From the NCBI RefSeq assembly GCF_900113665.1, contig NZ_FOQD01000012.1, positions 124,001 through 188,000 on the forward strand: a stretch of DNA of 64,000 bases, read 5' to 3'. The translations under genes were made by a program, and so were the position numbers. Under the pieces are notes generated by a model. The model saw nothing but the letters and a program-made list of their open reading frames with translations. It did not search any database and was not told where the DNA came from. Positions within the stretch are counted from its first letter, which is position 1, and every line of letters begins with the position of its first letter. The DNA comes from Planctomicrobium piriforme. Lineage in GTDB: Bacteria; Planctomycetota; Planctomycetia; Planctomycetales; Planctomycetaceae. This document shows positions 16,495 through 26,680 of this stretch, piece by piece.

Positions 16495-19353
16495 ATGCGA
16501 CTGATACGCCAGGTTCGCGCATATCGCGATATTTGTGAGCGGCAAACGCCGACAACGGCGCGCGTCGATCACACGAGAAAATTCGCGCTGCTCGTCCTGG
16601 TCGCAGGTGTCCTCGCGTCTGTCGTCGGCTCGGCACAGGCGGGCGAGCATGAAGATTATTTCGAGAACAATGTCCGTCCCCTGCTCGTCAAACGCTGCCA
16701 GGAATGTCACGGCGCGAAGAAGGCGGAATCCGAAATCCGGATGGACATCAAGTCGGCCGTGATGGTCGGCGGCGCAGCCGGCCCGCTCGTCGAGCCAGGC
16801 AAGGTCGACAGCAGCCGCTTATGGCAGGTGATTCAGTACAGTGATCAGGACATTCAGATGCCCCCCGCCGGCAAGATGCCGCCGGAAGAGTTGGCGATTC
16901 TGAAGCACTGGATCGAACAAGGCGCGGCCTGGCCAGATGACGGGAAGACCGCCAGTCCCGCCAAATCCAAAGGGGGCCAGCCCCGCAATGCCGATGGCAC
17001 TTACAACTTCCCCGAAGCCGTGAAACGGCACTGGGCCTACCGTCCGATTCAACAGGTTCCCGTTCCCGAGCCGTTGCGTCCGGCCGGGTGCCGGACACCG
17101 ATCGACCGCTTTCTCACCGTCAAACTCGAAGACAAGCGGCTGACCTTCTCGCCGATGGCGAGCCGCGAGGTGCTGATTCGCCGCATCGCGATGGACCTGC
17201 ATGGCGTGCCGCCGACGTTTGCCGATGTGCAGGCGTTCGTGAATGACCGTCGCCCTGACGCGATCGAACGTCTGGTTGACCAATACCTCGCCAGCCCCCT
17301 GTACGGCGAACGTTGGGGCCGGCACTGGCTCGACATTGCCCGATACGCCGATACCAAAGGCTACGTCTTCACCGACAACCGGTACTTCCCGTACTCGTAC
17401 ACCTATCGCGACTATGTGATCAAGTCGTTCAACGAAGACGTGCCGTACAACCAGTTTGTCCTCGAACAGCTCGCGGCCGACCGACTCGGCTTTCCTGAGA
17501 ACGATCCGCGACTCGCGGCGCTCGGCTTCCTCACCGTTGGCAATCGCTTCCTCAATCGCGAACCGGACATCATCGACGACCGTATTGACGTCGTCACCCG
17601 GGGCCTGATGGGCATGACCGTCGGCTGCGCACGATGCCATGACCACAAATACGATCCGATTCCGACCGCCGACTACTACTCACTCTACGGCGTTTTCAAC
17701 AGCAGTTTCGAGCCGGAAGCCGGTCCGATCGTCGGCACTGTCGACGAGTCGAATCCAAAGTATCAGGCGTATAAGGCCGAACTCGACAAGCGGACGCAGG
17801 TGCTGGAGAAGTACTGCGACGAACAGCATGCCGACCTGTTGGGGCAGCTCACCAATCGCACGACCGATTGCCTGCTCGCCGCCGCGCGCTTGATGGATCT
17901 GATTTCCAAAGACGCGACGATGCCGTGGGTCGACAAAGAACCTCGCACGAAGCTCGCCGAGCAATGGAAGAAATACATCACGCAGCGGATCGGCGCGAAA
18001 GACCCGATCTGGCTGGCGTGGAAGTCGCTGATGGATGTTCCCGATGCGGAACTTGCCGCCAACTCTGAAGCGAAGCTCAAACCCGTTCTCGACAACGCTG
18101 CTGTCCCCGCACCACTGAAAGAGGCGCTCAAAGCCAATCCTCCCAAGTCGCACATCGACGTCGCCGTGGTCTTTGGCAAATGCCTGGCTGGCATTGCCGA
18201 CGAATGGAAGAAGGCTCGGGAACAGGCTCCGCCGTTGGAATCGCTCGCCGACAAGGAACACGAAACCCTCCGCCGCACTCTCTACGGTGAAGGCTCGGTG
18301 TCGATCGTCACGGGCGGCGTGAATTCCTCGCTGTTCGAACGTGATCAGAATGACAAGATTCGCGAACTGCGAGCGAAGATCAACGACTGGACCGCCAGTT
18401 CGCCCGACGCCCCGCCCCGGGCGATGGTCATGTTCGACAAGGACAAGCCGGTGAAGCCGGTAGTGTTCCTGCGCGGCGACCCAGGTCGTCGCGGACCGAC
18501 CGTCGAGCGTCATTCGCCCCGCATTCTGGAACCGGAAGCCGAAAAACCGTACACACAGGGAAGCGGCCGTCTGGAACTCGCTCAGTCGATCGTGTCTGAA
18601 AACAACCCGCTCACGGCTCGCGTCATCGTCAATCGCGTCTGGACGCGGCACTTCGGCGCAGGGATCGTCTCGACCGCCAGCGACTTCGGCACCCGAGCGT
18701 CTGAACCGACGCACCCGGAACTCCTCGATTACCTGGCCTGGTCGTTCATGCACGAGGACAACTGGTCATTGAAGTCGCTGCATCGCCGCATAATGCTTTC
18801 GCAGGCGTACCTGCAGGCGAGCGTCGACCGTCCCGATGCCTATAAGATCGATCCAGAGAACCAACTGTTGTGGCGTCAAAACCGGCAGCGTCTCGATTTC
18901 GAAGCGATGCGGGATGCAATGCTGGCGGTCTCCGGTCAGCTCGATGAAGAAATTGGCGGGCATCCGCTCAAGCTCGAAAGCGAAGACATCGCGCGACGCC
19001 GCACGGTGTACGCGCTCATTGACCGCAATAACCTGCCGGGCTTGTTCCGCACGTTCGACTTCCCGTCACCGGATGCCTCGAGTCCCGGCCGTCCCCTCAC
19101 CACAGTCCCGCAGCAGGCTCTGTTTGTGATGAACTCGCCGTTCGTGCAGTCGGTCTCACAGAAACTTGCCCAACGGGTCCGCAGCCAGAGTTCCGACCCC
19201 GCAGGTCAGGCAAAAGTGCTGCTGCAAGACGTCTTCGGGCGTCCGGCTCAGCCGGCCGAGGTGACGCTGCTGGCGAACTACCTCGAGAAGCACCCGCTCG
19301 ATCAACTCAGCCAGGCACTGCTGATGACAAACGAATTCATGTTCGTCGACTAG
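16495..19353 (+). CDS. PSD1 / DUF1549 / DUF1553 cytochrome-type protein
   Basis: 952 residues from ATG 16495, one of the planctomycete-expanded large secreted proteins. A hydrophobic segment (about 29-49) ends SAQAGEHEDYF; next comes a cytochrome-like PSD1 region with RCQECH (68-72), MPPAGKMPPEEL, then DUF1549 with YGERWGRHWLDIARYAD and CARCHDHKYDPI (a second CxxCH), and DUF1553 near the C-terminus (NPLTARVIVNRVWTRHFG, HPELLDYLA). These proteins are thought to be periplasmic or surface redox-linked enzymes in breakdown of complex carbon sources. They are usually followed by a DUF1501 gene; here none follows, so this copy stands alone. Confidence 0.92.
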   Translation: MRLIRQVRAYRDICERQTPTTARVDHTRKFALLVLVAGVLASVVGSAQAGEHEDYFENNVRPLLVKRCQECHGAKKAESEIRMDIKSAVMVGGAAGPLVEPGKVDSSRLWQVIQYSDQDIQMPPAGKMPPEELAILKHWIEQGAAWPDDGKTASPAKSKGGQPRNADGTYNFPEAVKRHWAYRPIQQVPVPEPLRPAGCRTPIDRFLTVKLEDKRLTFSPMASREVLIRRIAMDLHGVPPTFADVQAFVNDRRPDAIERLVDQYLASPLYGERWGRHWLDIARYADTKGYVFTDNRYFPYSYTYRDYVIKSFNEDVPYNQFVLEQLAADRLGFPENDPRLAALGFLTVGNRFLNREPDIIDDRIDVVTRGLMGMTVGCARCHDHKYDPIPTADYYSLYGVFNSSFEPEAGPIVGTVDESNPKYQAYKAELDKRTQVLEKYCDEQHADLLGQLTNRTTDCLLAAARLMDLISKDATMPWVDKEPRTKLAEQWKKYITQRIGAKDPIWLAWKSLMDVPDAELAANSEAKLKPVLDNAAVPAPLKEALKANPPKSHIDVAVVFGKCLAGIADEWKKAREQAPPLESLADKEHETLRRTLYGEGSVSIVTGGVNSSLFERDQNDKIRELRAKINDWTASSPDAPPRAMVMFDKDKPVKPVVFLRGDPGRRGPTVERHSPRILEPEAEKPYTQGSGRLELAQSIVSENNPLTARVIVNRVWTRHFGAGIVSTASDFGTRASEPTHPELLDYLAWSFMHEDNWSLKSLHRRIMLSQAYLQASVDRPDAYKIDPENQLLWRQNRQRLDFEAMRDAMLAVSGQLDEEIGGHPLKLESEDIARRRTVYALIDRNNLPGLFRTFDFPSPDASSPGRPLTTVPQQALFVMNSPFVQSVSQKLAQRVRSQSSDPAGQAKVLLQDVFGRPAQPAEVTLLANYLEKHPLDQLSQALLMTNEFMFVD

Positions 19354-19367
19354 AGCAGTGTGCTCTA
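19351..19367. repeat. Hairpin overlapping the stop codon of the PSD1 gene
   Basis: TAGAGCA-gtg-TGCTCTA is a perfect 7-bp hairpin whose first three bases are the stop codon TAG. It lies before the convergent TPR gene. Without a T-run it is only a candidate terminator. Confidence 0.4.
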
Positions 19368-19493
19368 CCGTGTGCAGGCGCATGGACGGTTTTCACTTGA
19401 TGAAAATCGCTATGATCGCCTGCGGAATACCGAATACGAAATGGAAAAATGCTCAAGGTGCGAAGGAGCGATTTCGAGGCGACCAGTTGTTCA

Positions 19494-20675
19494 TCACTTG
19501 TCGATTCGCCCTGCCTGTTCCAGGACTGGCGTGAGTCGCTGCAGCATCTCGGTGGCCCGGCGAGCGGTTGCTCCGCGCGACCAACTGAGCTGGTACGCTC
19601 TGGCATGCGCTTTCTGCAGCAGATCGAGCCGTTGTTCTGGCGATAAATCTTTAGCGGCTGCCTTGCTCTCGAGAGCCAGGCAGAGTTGCCATTGGATGGC
19701 GACTCCCGCAGTGGTCGTGGTGCGGTCGTTGGAGGCCGACAGCCAGTCTTCTGCTTCCTGGATCACCAGTTGATAGTCGCGACGAAAGTCGGTGTTCAGA
19801 CAAACAAGTCGAAACCGTAAGGCCCGGTCTTTCAGGTCGGTCATCGTCGGCGAACTGCCGTGGTGTTCGAGAATTTCACTGTAGATCCCCAGCGCAATAC
19901 GAATCCCCTGTCCGTCTCCTTGTTCCTGAAAACAGCGCGCCTGCCACAGCCGAGCGTACAGGCCGCCGATCTGGCTGCGGTACCGCTGATGAATCGCTTC
20001 AAACTCCGCACCGGCCTGCCGGTACAGACGTCCCGCTCCGGCGCTCCCTTTGGGATAAGTTTGTGCTTCCCAGTAGGTACATTGCGCCAGGTCAAACTGC
20101 GAGCGAATCAACATCTCTTCGACGGCTCCTCGCGCCGCCCGCAGGTCTGTTTGATCTTCTGGTAAATACACTGGGTACAGCTCCCAGGTCGTCTGATGAC
20201 GATCGCAGGCCTGCTGCAGGTAACCTCGCGATTCCTGAATGACCATCCGCACGAGCTGCATGCGGTCTGGCTTCGAGGAATCGACTGCCTCCTCGGAGAT
20301 TTTCTCGGACTCCTGACTGAGCAGCAGGTTTCCGAGCGCCGCCATTGCCTGTGCGGCGCGGGGATGTTGGGGGGCTGCTTTAAAAAACTCGCGCAGATCG
20401 GCCTCGCCCAGGGCGGCGAGCCGTTGTCCTTCGGCCGGATCGGTCAAATAGGGCACCGCCTGCACGAGCGTGAGTCCTCGTTCCAACAGTAGCACCAGCC
20501 GTGCATCATCCGAGAGTGCCGACACCGCCTGCAACTGCTGCACATATTCCAGAGCGGTGTCGAAATAACCGCGATTCCGCAGGCCCTGGGCGAAGTCAGA
20601 GATCGGTTCATCCGCCTCGAGCGGCACGCCGCCCAGCAGCAACCAGCACAGGCAGAAAACCACAACAGAGCGCAT
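19494..20675 (-). CDS. Exported TPR-like protein
   Basis: 393 residues with a short signal peptide (about 1-21, ending LEADEP). Mostly helical, with repeated Ala/Leu/Tyr patterns of TPR type, e.g. FAQGLRNRGYFDTALEYVQQL at the start and LWQARCFQEQGDGQGIRIALGIYSEIL in the middle. Probably a periplasmic protein-protein interaction scaffold. Related planctomycete TPR proteins are often longer, so this may be a short member. It lies 56 bases after rnpA on the same strand. Confidence 0.7.
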   Translation of the reverse strand: MRSVVVFCLCWLLLGGVPLEADEPISDFAQGLRNRGYFDTALEYVQQLQAVSALSDDARLVLLLERGLTLVQAVPYLTDPAEGQRLAALGEADLREFFKAAPQHPRAAQAMAALGNLLLSQESEKISEEAVDSSKPDRMQLVRMVIQESRGYLQQACDRHQTTWELYPVYLPEDQTDLRAARGAVEEMLIRSQFDLAQCTYWEAQTYPKGSAGAGRLYRQAGAEFEAIHQRYRSQIGGLYARLWQARCFQEQGDGQGIRIALGIYSEILEHHGSSPTMTDLKDRALRFRLVCLNTDFRRDYQLVIQEAEDWLSASNDRTTTTAGVAIQWQLCLALESKAAAKDLSPEQRLDLLQKAHARAYQLSWSRGATARRATEMLQRLTPVLEQAGRIDK

Positions 20676-20731
20676 GGCAACCGACGGTCATGAAGAGGGT
20701 GGCAACGCCCTCAGCATACCGCACCGTCCGA

Positions 20732-21124
20732 TCACCGCCAGCGTTCGGCCGCCCGTTGCGCCAGCTTGACCAGCGAACGGCGGTAGTCGGCTTGCGTGGC
20801 CGTGGCGGTCTCGCGACCTGGAATCAGAATGAAATCGATCCCCACCGGCAGGTGGTGTTGCTCAAGTCGAAACGCTTCTCGAAGCAGCCGTCGCAGCCGG
20901 TGACGCTTCACCGAGTTGCCATGCCGGCGCGAGACGCTCAACCCGATCCGCGGGTGCGGCAGGTCGTTCGGCGCGGCGAAGATCAACATGACGGGATCAG
21001 AAAATCGGGCCTTCTGCGCATAGATGCGTTCGAAATCGAGCGAACTGCGAATCCGGAAGTGCGGCGGAAATGTCAGCCGCGGCGTTTCCGCGAGCGGTGA
21101 ATGTTCCTCATTCTGAGCATTCAC
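20732..21124 (-). CDS. rnpA: Ribonuclease P protein component
   Basis: 130 residues from GTG at 21124. The core FRIRSSLDFERIYAQ, PRIGLSVSRRHGNSVKRHR and LRRLLREAFRL is the RnpA signature: an RNR-type helix rich in Arg that contacts the leader of precursor tRNA and the M1 RNA. It processes the 5' ends of tRNAs. The usual neighbour rpmH is absent; instead the GTG lies inside the 3' end of the small gene 21108-21332 (17-base overlap), suggesting translational coupling. A weak GGAG lies about 10 bases upstream. No yidC or yidD follows. Confidence 0.92.
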   Translation of the reverse strand: MNAQNEEHSPLAETPRLTFPPHFRIRSSLDFERIYAQKARFSDPVMLIFAAPNDLPHPRIGLSVSRRHGNSVKRHRLRRLLREAFRLEQHHLPVGIDFILIPGRETATATQADYRRSLVKLAQRAAERWR

Positions 21125-21332
21125 GACCGGCGGCTCCGAAGGTTTGTGACACCTGTCCGATGGCCGGAAATGCCGCACCGACTTCTTCTGCAATCCGCCG
21201 CATGTACGTTTGCTCGAAGTACTCTGCCTGTTGATCCGACCAGCGTTCCTTCGTGGCCTGCCAGGCGACTTGCAGATCTTCGAGCGCCTCCTGAATGCGA
21301 CCAGCACCCGATTGCAGATTCGAAGCACGCAT
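21108..21332 (-). CDS. Small helical hypothetical protein upstream of rnpA
   Basis: The start at 21332 has AAGGAG 6 bases upstream, clearly better than the frame's first codon at 21347. The 74 residues (starting MRASNLQSGAG) form a probable helical pair with an EQTYMRRIAEEV motif. Its 3' end overlaps rnpA by 17 bases, so the two are likely coupled. No known family; WXG-like or coiled scaffolds are possible but unsupported. Confidence 0.65.
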   Translation of the reverse strand: MRASNLQSGAGRIQEALEDLQVAWQATKERWSDQQAEYFEQTYMRRIAEEVGAAFPAIGQVSQTFGAAGRECSE

Positions 21333-21382
21333 GGCAGTCTCCTTCAAGTCTCAAACGACGGCACTTCAGATTGTTCCACCGT

Positions 21383-22933
<1,551 letters not shown>

Positions 22934-23088
22934 ACGGCAATTCCTTTTCGAAATTCAGATGTCGGAAAACTCGCAGAGACGAACCGGCGTCGTCTGGAAT
23001 CTCTAGACCGTTTCAAGGTATCTTCTCCTGTCGGCGTCAAGTTGTCAGCCCCGCCGCTGGCCCTGTCAAAAGAGATTCGCCAATTCGT

Positions 23089-23964
23089 ATGCGTTCCATT
23101 ATGCCTGCTCCCGCTCTGAAAACTCGATCGCTCCTCACGGGCTGGACGATCCTTGCGCTGTCGGTCCTGTCGGGCTGCGGCACTGCCGACTATGAAGAAC
23201 GGGTGCAAAGGACCGCCAAGTTTTACGATTACCTGAAGACGCTCGATGCCAACCTTGGCCCTGCCTGGGTCCGGCAGGATATGAGCATGTCGATGCGGCC
23301 GCCGCTGCCGTTTCGCACGCCACTCCCCGGCCCCGAAATTCACAAAGACCAGTTAGGGAACGAAACCCCCGGCCTCGATCCCCGTCAGCAGACCCCGCTG
23401 GGAGTTCCATTGCCGGGGATGGTGGAAGCCTGGGAAGCGACAACCGATCCGAGCCATATGGGGCCGGACGCCTGGCTGTATGTCCTCAGCAATTTTTCGC
23501 GGTTCTCCGAAGAGGAAGACGAAGGTCACCCCACGAACGAATTCCTGGTCGATCTTGAACGCGAGTTGATGACGATCTTTCAGGTGACGATTCCTGACGG
23601 GGAAACGAGCCAGATCAAAGACAACATCCGTTACAAGTATCTCGCTCCCCCTTCGACTTCGCCGAATGCCGAGTACACCAGCGGCAAGGATTACTCGATC
23701 ATTCGCTTCATGCCCGAGTTCACCGTCAACGAGAAAGAACTGCAGGGGATGCTCGTCGAACGCCGAGTGGGGGACACGCAGGTCGCGCTGCTGGCGATTT
23801 ACCCCAAGAACGCCTCGGCCCAGTTCCGTCAGCGGCTGGAGATGGCGATCGAAACCTGGTCGGTGGAAAACATCATGCCGAAACGTAAAAACACAAGCGT
23901 TCCAGGCGGCGTGGCCCCTTCCACCGGCAAACAGACTCCGACGAACTCCGCGCCAAACTTTTAA
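23089..23964 (+). CDS. Planctomycete lipoprotein of unknown function
   Basis: 291 residues. A lipoprotein signal peptide ends with LSVLSGC (lipobox, C30), so the protein should be lipid-anchored. The body has a Pro-rich stretch (about 65-110) and a mixed alpha/beta domain (about 120-265, e.g. DYSIIRFMPEFTVNEKELQG and QVALLAIYPKN), ending in a Thr/Pro/Asn-rich tail. No enzyme motif is seen. It is divergent from zwf; a second start at 23101 is possible. Confidence 0.75.
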   Translation: MRSIMPAPALKTRSLLTGWTILALSVLSGCGTADYEERVQRTAKFYDYLKTLDANLGPAWVRQDMSMSMRPPLPFRTPLPGPEIHKDQLGNETPGLDPRQQTPLGVPLPGMVEAWEATTDPSHMGPDAWLYVLSNFSRFSEEEDEGHPTNEFLVDLERELMTIFQVTIPDGETSQIKDNIRYKYLAPPSTSPNAEYTSGKDYSIIRFMPEFTVNEKELQGMLVERRVGDTQVALLAIYPKNASAQFRQRLEMAIETWSVENIMPKRKNTSVPGGVAPSTGKQTPTNSAPNF

Positions 23965-24118
23965 TGCGCGGCGATTCCGCGACACGACTTCAGCAGTCGC
24001 CTTCCGACGTCGGCGTCCCCGTTTGATGTTTCCCGTTGATGATGTGAGGCCTTTCAGCGGCCCGCGTCCTTCGGGAACAATTGAAATTCCTTTTCGTACA
24101 GCAGGTCATTGATTCATC

Positions 24119-25210
24119 ATGGAAGCAGGCATCGTCGGTCTCCCCAACGTCGGCAAGAGCACATTGTTTAACGCGCTCACCGCTTCGAAAGCAGCACAGA
24201 GTGCGAATTACCCGTTCTGTACGATCGAGCCCAACGAGGGGATCGTCAGCGTGCCCGACGGCCGGCTCGATCGCATTTCGAAATACTTCAATCCTCAGAA
24301 GATCATCCCTGCCGCACTGAAGCTGGTGGATATCGCGGGCATCGTGAAGGGCGCCAGCGAAGGGGAAGGGCTCGGCAACAAGTTCCTCAGCCACATTCGC
24401 GAAGTCGACGCCATTCTGCAGGTCGTCCGCTGTTTTGAAGATCCCGACGTCACGCACGTCGCCGGCGGCGTGAACCCGCTCTCGGACATGGAAGTCATCG
24501 AAACCGAGTTGATGCTCGCCGACATGCAGTCGATCGAAAACTCGCGGAACAAGGCCGAGCGCGCCGCCCGAGCCGGCGATAAGGAAGCCAAAGAACGTCT
24601 GGCGGTCATGGAGAAATGTACCGCCTCTCTCGATCAGCTCATCCCGCTCCGCAAACTGAAATGGGAAGACTCCGAACAAAAAATTCTCGCCAGCTTCGGC
24701 CTGATGACCGCCAAGCCGGTGCTGTACATCGCCAACGTCGATGAGAACGATCTCGGCGGAAACGGCCCGCTCGTGCAGAAGGTCAAGGAATTCGCCACAG
24801 CCAACGGCGCCGGCGTCGTTCCGGTCTGTGCGAAACTCGAATCCGAGATCGCCGAACTCGACGAGGGGGACCGGCTCGAGATGCTGCAGTCGGTCGGACT
24901 CGAAGAACCGGCTCTGGCCTATCTCGCCAGGGCTGCCTATCAGACGCTCGGCCTGCAAAGCTACTTCACCGCCGGCCCCAAGGAAGTTCGGGCGTGGACC
25001 ATCCCCATTGGCGCGACCGGCCCCCAGGCGGCCGGCGTGATCCACAGTGACTTCGAACGCGGCTTCATCCGCGCCGAAGTCTACACGCTGCAGGATCTCG
25101 AAACCTATAAGACAGAAGCCGCCATCCGCCAGGCCGGCAAGCTCCGCGTCGAAGGCAAAGCCTACGTCATGAAGGACGGCGACATCTGCCACTTCCTGTT
25201 CAACGTGTAG
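24119..25210 (+). CDS. ychF: YchF / Obg-like ATPase
   Basis: 363 residues, the usual length for YchF. GLPNVGKST (7-15) is the P-loop; the usual G4 motif reads NVDEND (as NxxE in YchF), which favours ATP over GTP; DIAGIVKGASEGEGLG is the switch region, and the C-terminal TGS domain ends with YVMKDGDICHFLFNV. YchF binds ribosomes and is linked to oxidative-stress response. Highly conserved housekeeping gene, alone on its strand. Confidence 0.97.
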   Translation: MEAGIVGLPNVGKSTLFNALTASKAAQSANYPFCTIEPNEGIVSVPDGRLDRISKYFNPQKIIPAALKLVDIAGIVKGASEGEGLGNKFLSHIREVDAILQVVRCFEDPDVTHVAGGVNPLSDMEVIETELMLADMQSIENSRNKAERAARAGDKEAKERLAVMEKCTASLDQLIPLRKLKWEDSEQKILASFGLMTAKPVLYIANVDENDLGGNGPLVQKVKEFATANGAGVVPVCAKLESEIAELDEGDRLEMLQSVGLEEPALAYLARAAYQTLGLQSYFTAGPKEVRAWTIPIGATGPQAAGVIHSDFERGFIRAEVYTLQDLETYKTEAAIRQAGKLRVEGKAYVMKDGDICHFLFNV

Positions 25211-25245
25211 CCTTGCTGTGAACGACGGAGTGCGGATCTCGACTC

Positions 25246-26088
25246 TCAAGCTGTTGTGATGGCTTGAAGATTGACTGGCATGCCGTCCGGCGAATTCGGG
25301 TCGACGACCTGATTGGCCCACACGCTTTTACTGGTCAGTACGGCATTGCCGTTGAGCGTCGCGAACGAGACATCGGCCGCATCGCGACCGACGCCGATGC
25401 GGACCAGGCCATCAACAAAGGCCAGTCTGGTCGGATCGAACAGGTACCAGTGCCCCCCCAAAAAGGCTTCGAAAAAGCCATGAAAATCGGGCGGAAACAA
25501 ATTCACGGCGTAGCCGGCGACGTAGCGGGCGGGAATACCGAGTCCGCGACACAGCGTGATCGCCAGATGTGAATAATCGCGACAGACGCCGGTCCGCTGG
25601 AGCAGAACGTCCGCGGCCGTTGTTGTGCCGGTGGTACTGCCGGGCGTGTAATCGAGATGCTCGTAGACCCAGTTGCAAACCGCCTGCACGCGACTGAAGC
25701 CCGGCTGCAGCCCGCCAAACTCTTCGAAGGCGAATCGCGCCAGGAGGTCGCTTTCGCAATAGCGGCTGGGATTCAGATAAGTCAGCACATCCGGCGGCAT
25801 CAGCGAGGTCGTTGTTTCCTCGACATGTTCTGGCTGATCGACGCCAGGCGTCAGCGCCACGGTCGCCTTGTAGGTCACCTGAAGCTGGCAGGGCTCGACG
25901 ATAATGCGTTGTAACCGGTTCCCATCGAAGCCGACCGCAAAGTTTTCCACCGGCACATGGGGCGCGATCTCCAGCGTTTCGAGACTCACCTGTTGATGCG
26001 AGGTCGTGCTGCTGGAGATTTGAAAGAGAAAAACCGTTTGCTGACGCACTTCGTACGTCAAAATGCTGCCGACATTGATCAAAGACAT
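25246..26088 (-). CDS. Transglutaminase-like cysteine peptidase family protein
   Basis: 280 residues without a signal peptide. The N-terminal part (about 1-95) is the beta-rich domain found in bacterial transglutaminase-like proteins; the core carries RTGVCRDYSHLA (catalytic C169), DFHGFFEAFLGGHW (H203) and FDPT (D218), completing the Cys-His-Asp triad. Family members are thought to be peptidases or amidohydrolases. It converges with ychF (35 bases). Start ATG at 26088. Confidence 0.9.
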   Translation of the reverse strand: MSLINVGSILTYEVRQQTVFLFQISSSTTSHQQVSLETLEIAPHVPVENFAVGFDGNRLQRIIVEPCQLQVTYKATVALTPGVDQPEHVEETTTSLMPPDVLTYLNPSRYCESDLLARFAFEEFGGLQPGFSRVQAVCNWVYEHLDYTPGSTTGTTTAADVLLQRTGVCRDYSHLAITLCRGLGIPARYVAGYAVNLFPPDFHGFFEAFLGGHWYLFDPTRLAFVDGLVRIGVGRDAADVSFATLNGNAVLTSKSVWANQVVDPNSPDGMPVNLQAITTA

Positions 26089-26236
26089 GAAGTTTTACCG
26101 GAGTTGAATGGAGTCACCAGACTGGGACGCCATCAATCCGACATGAGCAATGGACCAGTCCCGGAGGCCATTCTAACAGGGAATTGCAGTTGTGGGCTGC
26201 TCGTCCGAGAGATTGCTGGAATACTTTGTCCTCAAC

Positions 26237-26293
26237 ACGGCTGCGGCTCCTTCCTTGGATTGCCAAGATTTCACACAAGGGAGCCGTAGCCGT
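26237..26293. repeat. Inverted repeat, 14-bp arms, loop 29
   Basis: ACGGCTGCGGCTCC (26237-26250) pairs with GGAGCCGTAGCCGT (26280-26293) with one G-T wobble. It follows the stop of the small gene 26320-26529 on the minus strand, then TTGAGG, so it could end that transcript. Its arms resemble the variable-arm palindromes found later in the window. Confidence 0.55.
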
Positions 26294-26319
26294 ATTTTCC
26301 TTCGAAGACAATGACAATC

Positions 26320-26529
26320 TCAAAGCACGTTCTTACTGTCGTCGGATTGGGTACGCACCCAGTATCTAAGTAACGTAGCATTGTTGGCGCCACGGATAAT
26401 ATCTTGGCGAACCTCGTTCTCTAAAAACGTACGCCCTCTCTTTTTTTCTTGCTCTCGCCACTCATCAAATGCTCGATTAGCTTCGAGCGACGGCATTGGA
26501 GGAGCTACAACAATCCAAGTGTCTACCAT
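26320..26529 (-). CDS. Small hypothetical protein (69 aa)
   Basis: 69 residues, charged and helical (MVDTWIVVAPPMPSLEANRA, then LENEVRQDIIRGANNATLL). GAGGAG lies 9 bases before the ATG. Codon use is visibly more A/T-rich than in the neighbouring core genes, which fits a horizontally acquired gene. No family recognised; the pattern of a short Trp/Pro-rich opening and helical body is not diagnostic. Confidence 0.6.
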   Translation of the reverse strand: MVDTWIVVAPPMPSLEANRAFDEWREQEKKRGRTFLENEVRQDIIRGANNATLLRYWVRTQSDDSKNVL

Positions 26530-26680
26530 TTAAATTACTCCTCGCCTATCCAGGCGGCGATTAGGGGCGGAGTGGCATGTTCGACAGCATCAGCTTGGTG
26601 CCATGCCCATGTCGCGTCAAGCAGCATGGGCATGCAAGCGTTAACCGGCGACCATTCGCGACCTCGGCGTGTGCGCTCAT

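Noticed and set aside
17680..18753. 357-residue minus-strand frame
   Set aside because: Antisense to the PSD1 gene; no motif.
23990..25321. 443-residue minus-strand frame
   Set aside because: Antisense to ychF, a certain gene; no motif.
26114..26323. 69-residue minus-strand frame
   Set aside because: Includes the hairpin at 26237-26293 and has no coding character; the gene at 26320-26529 is the real neighbour.
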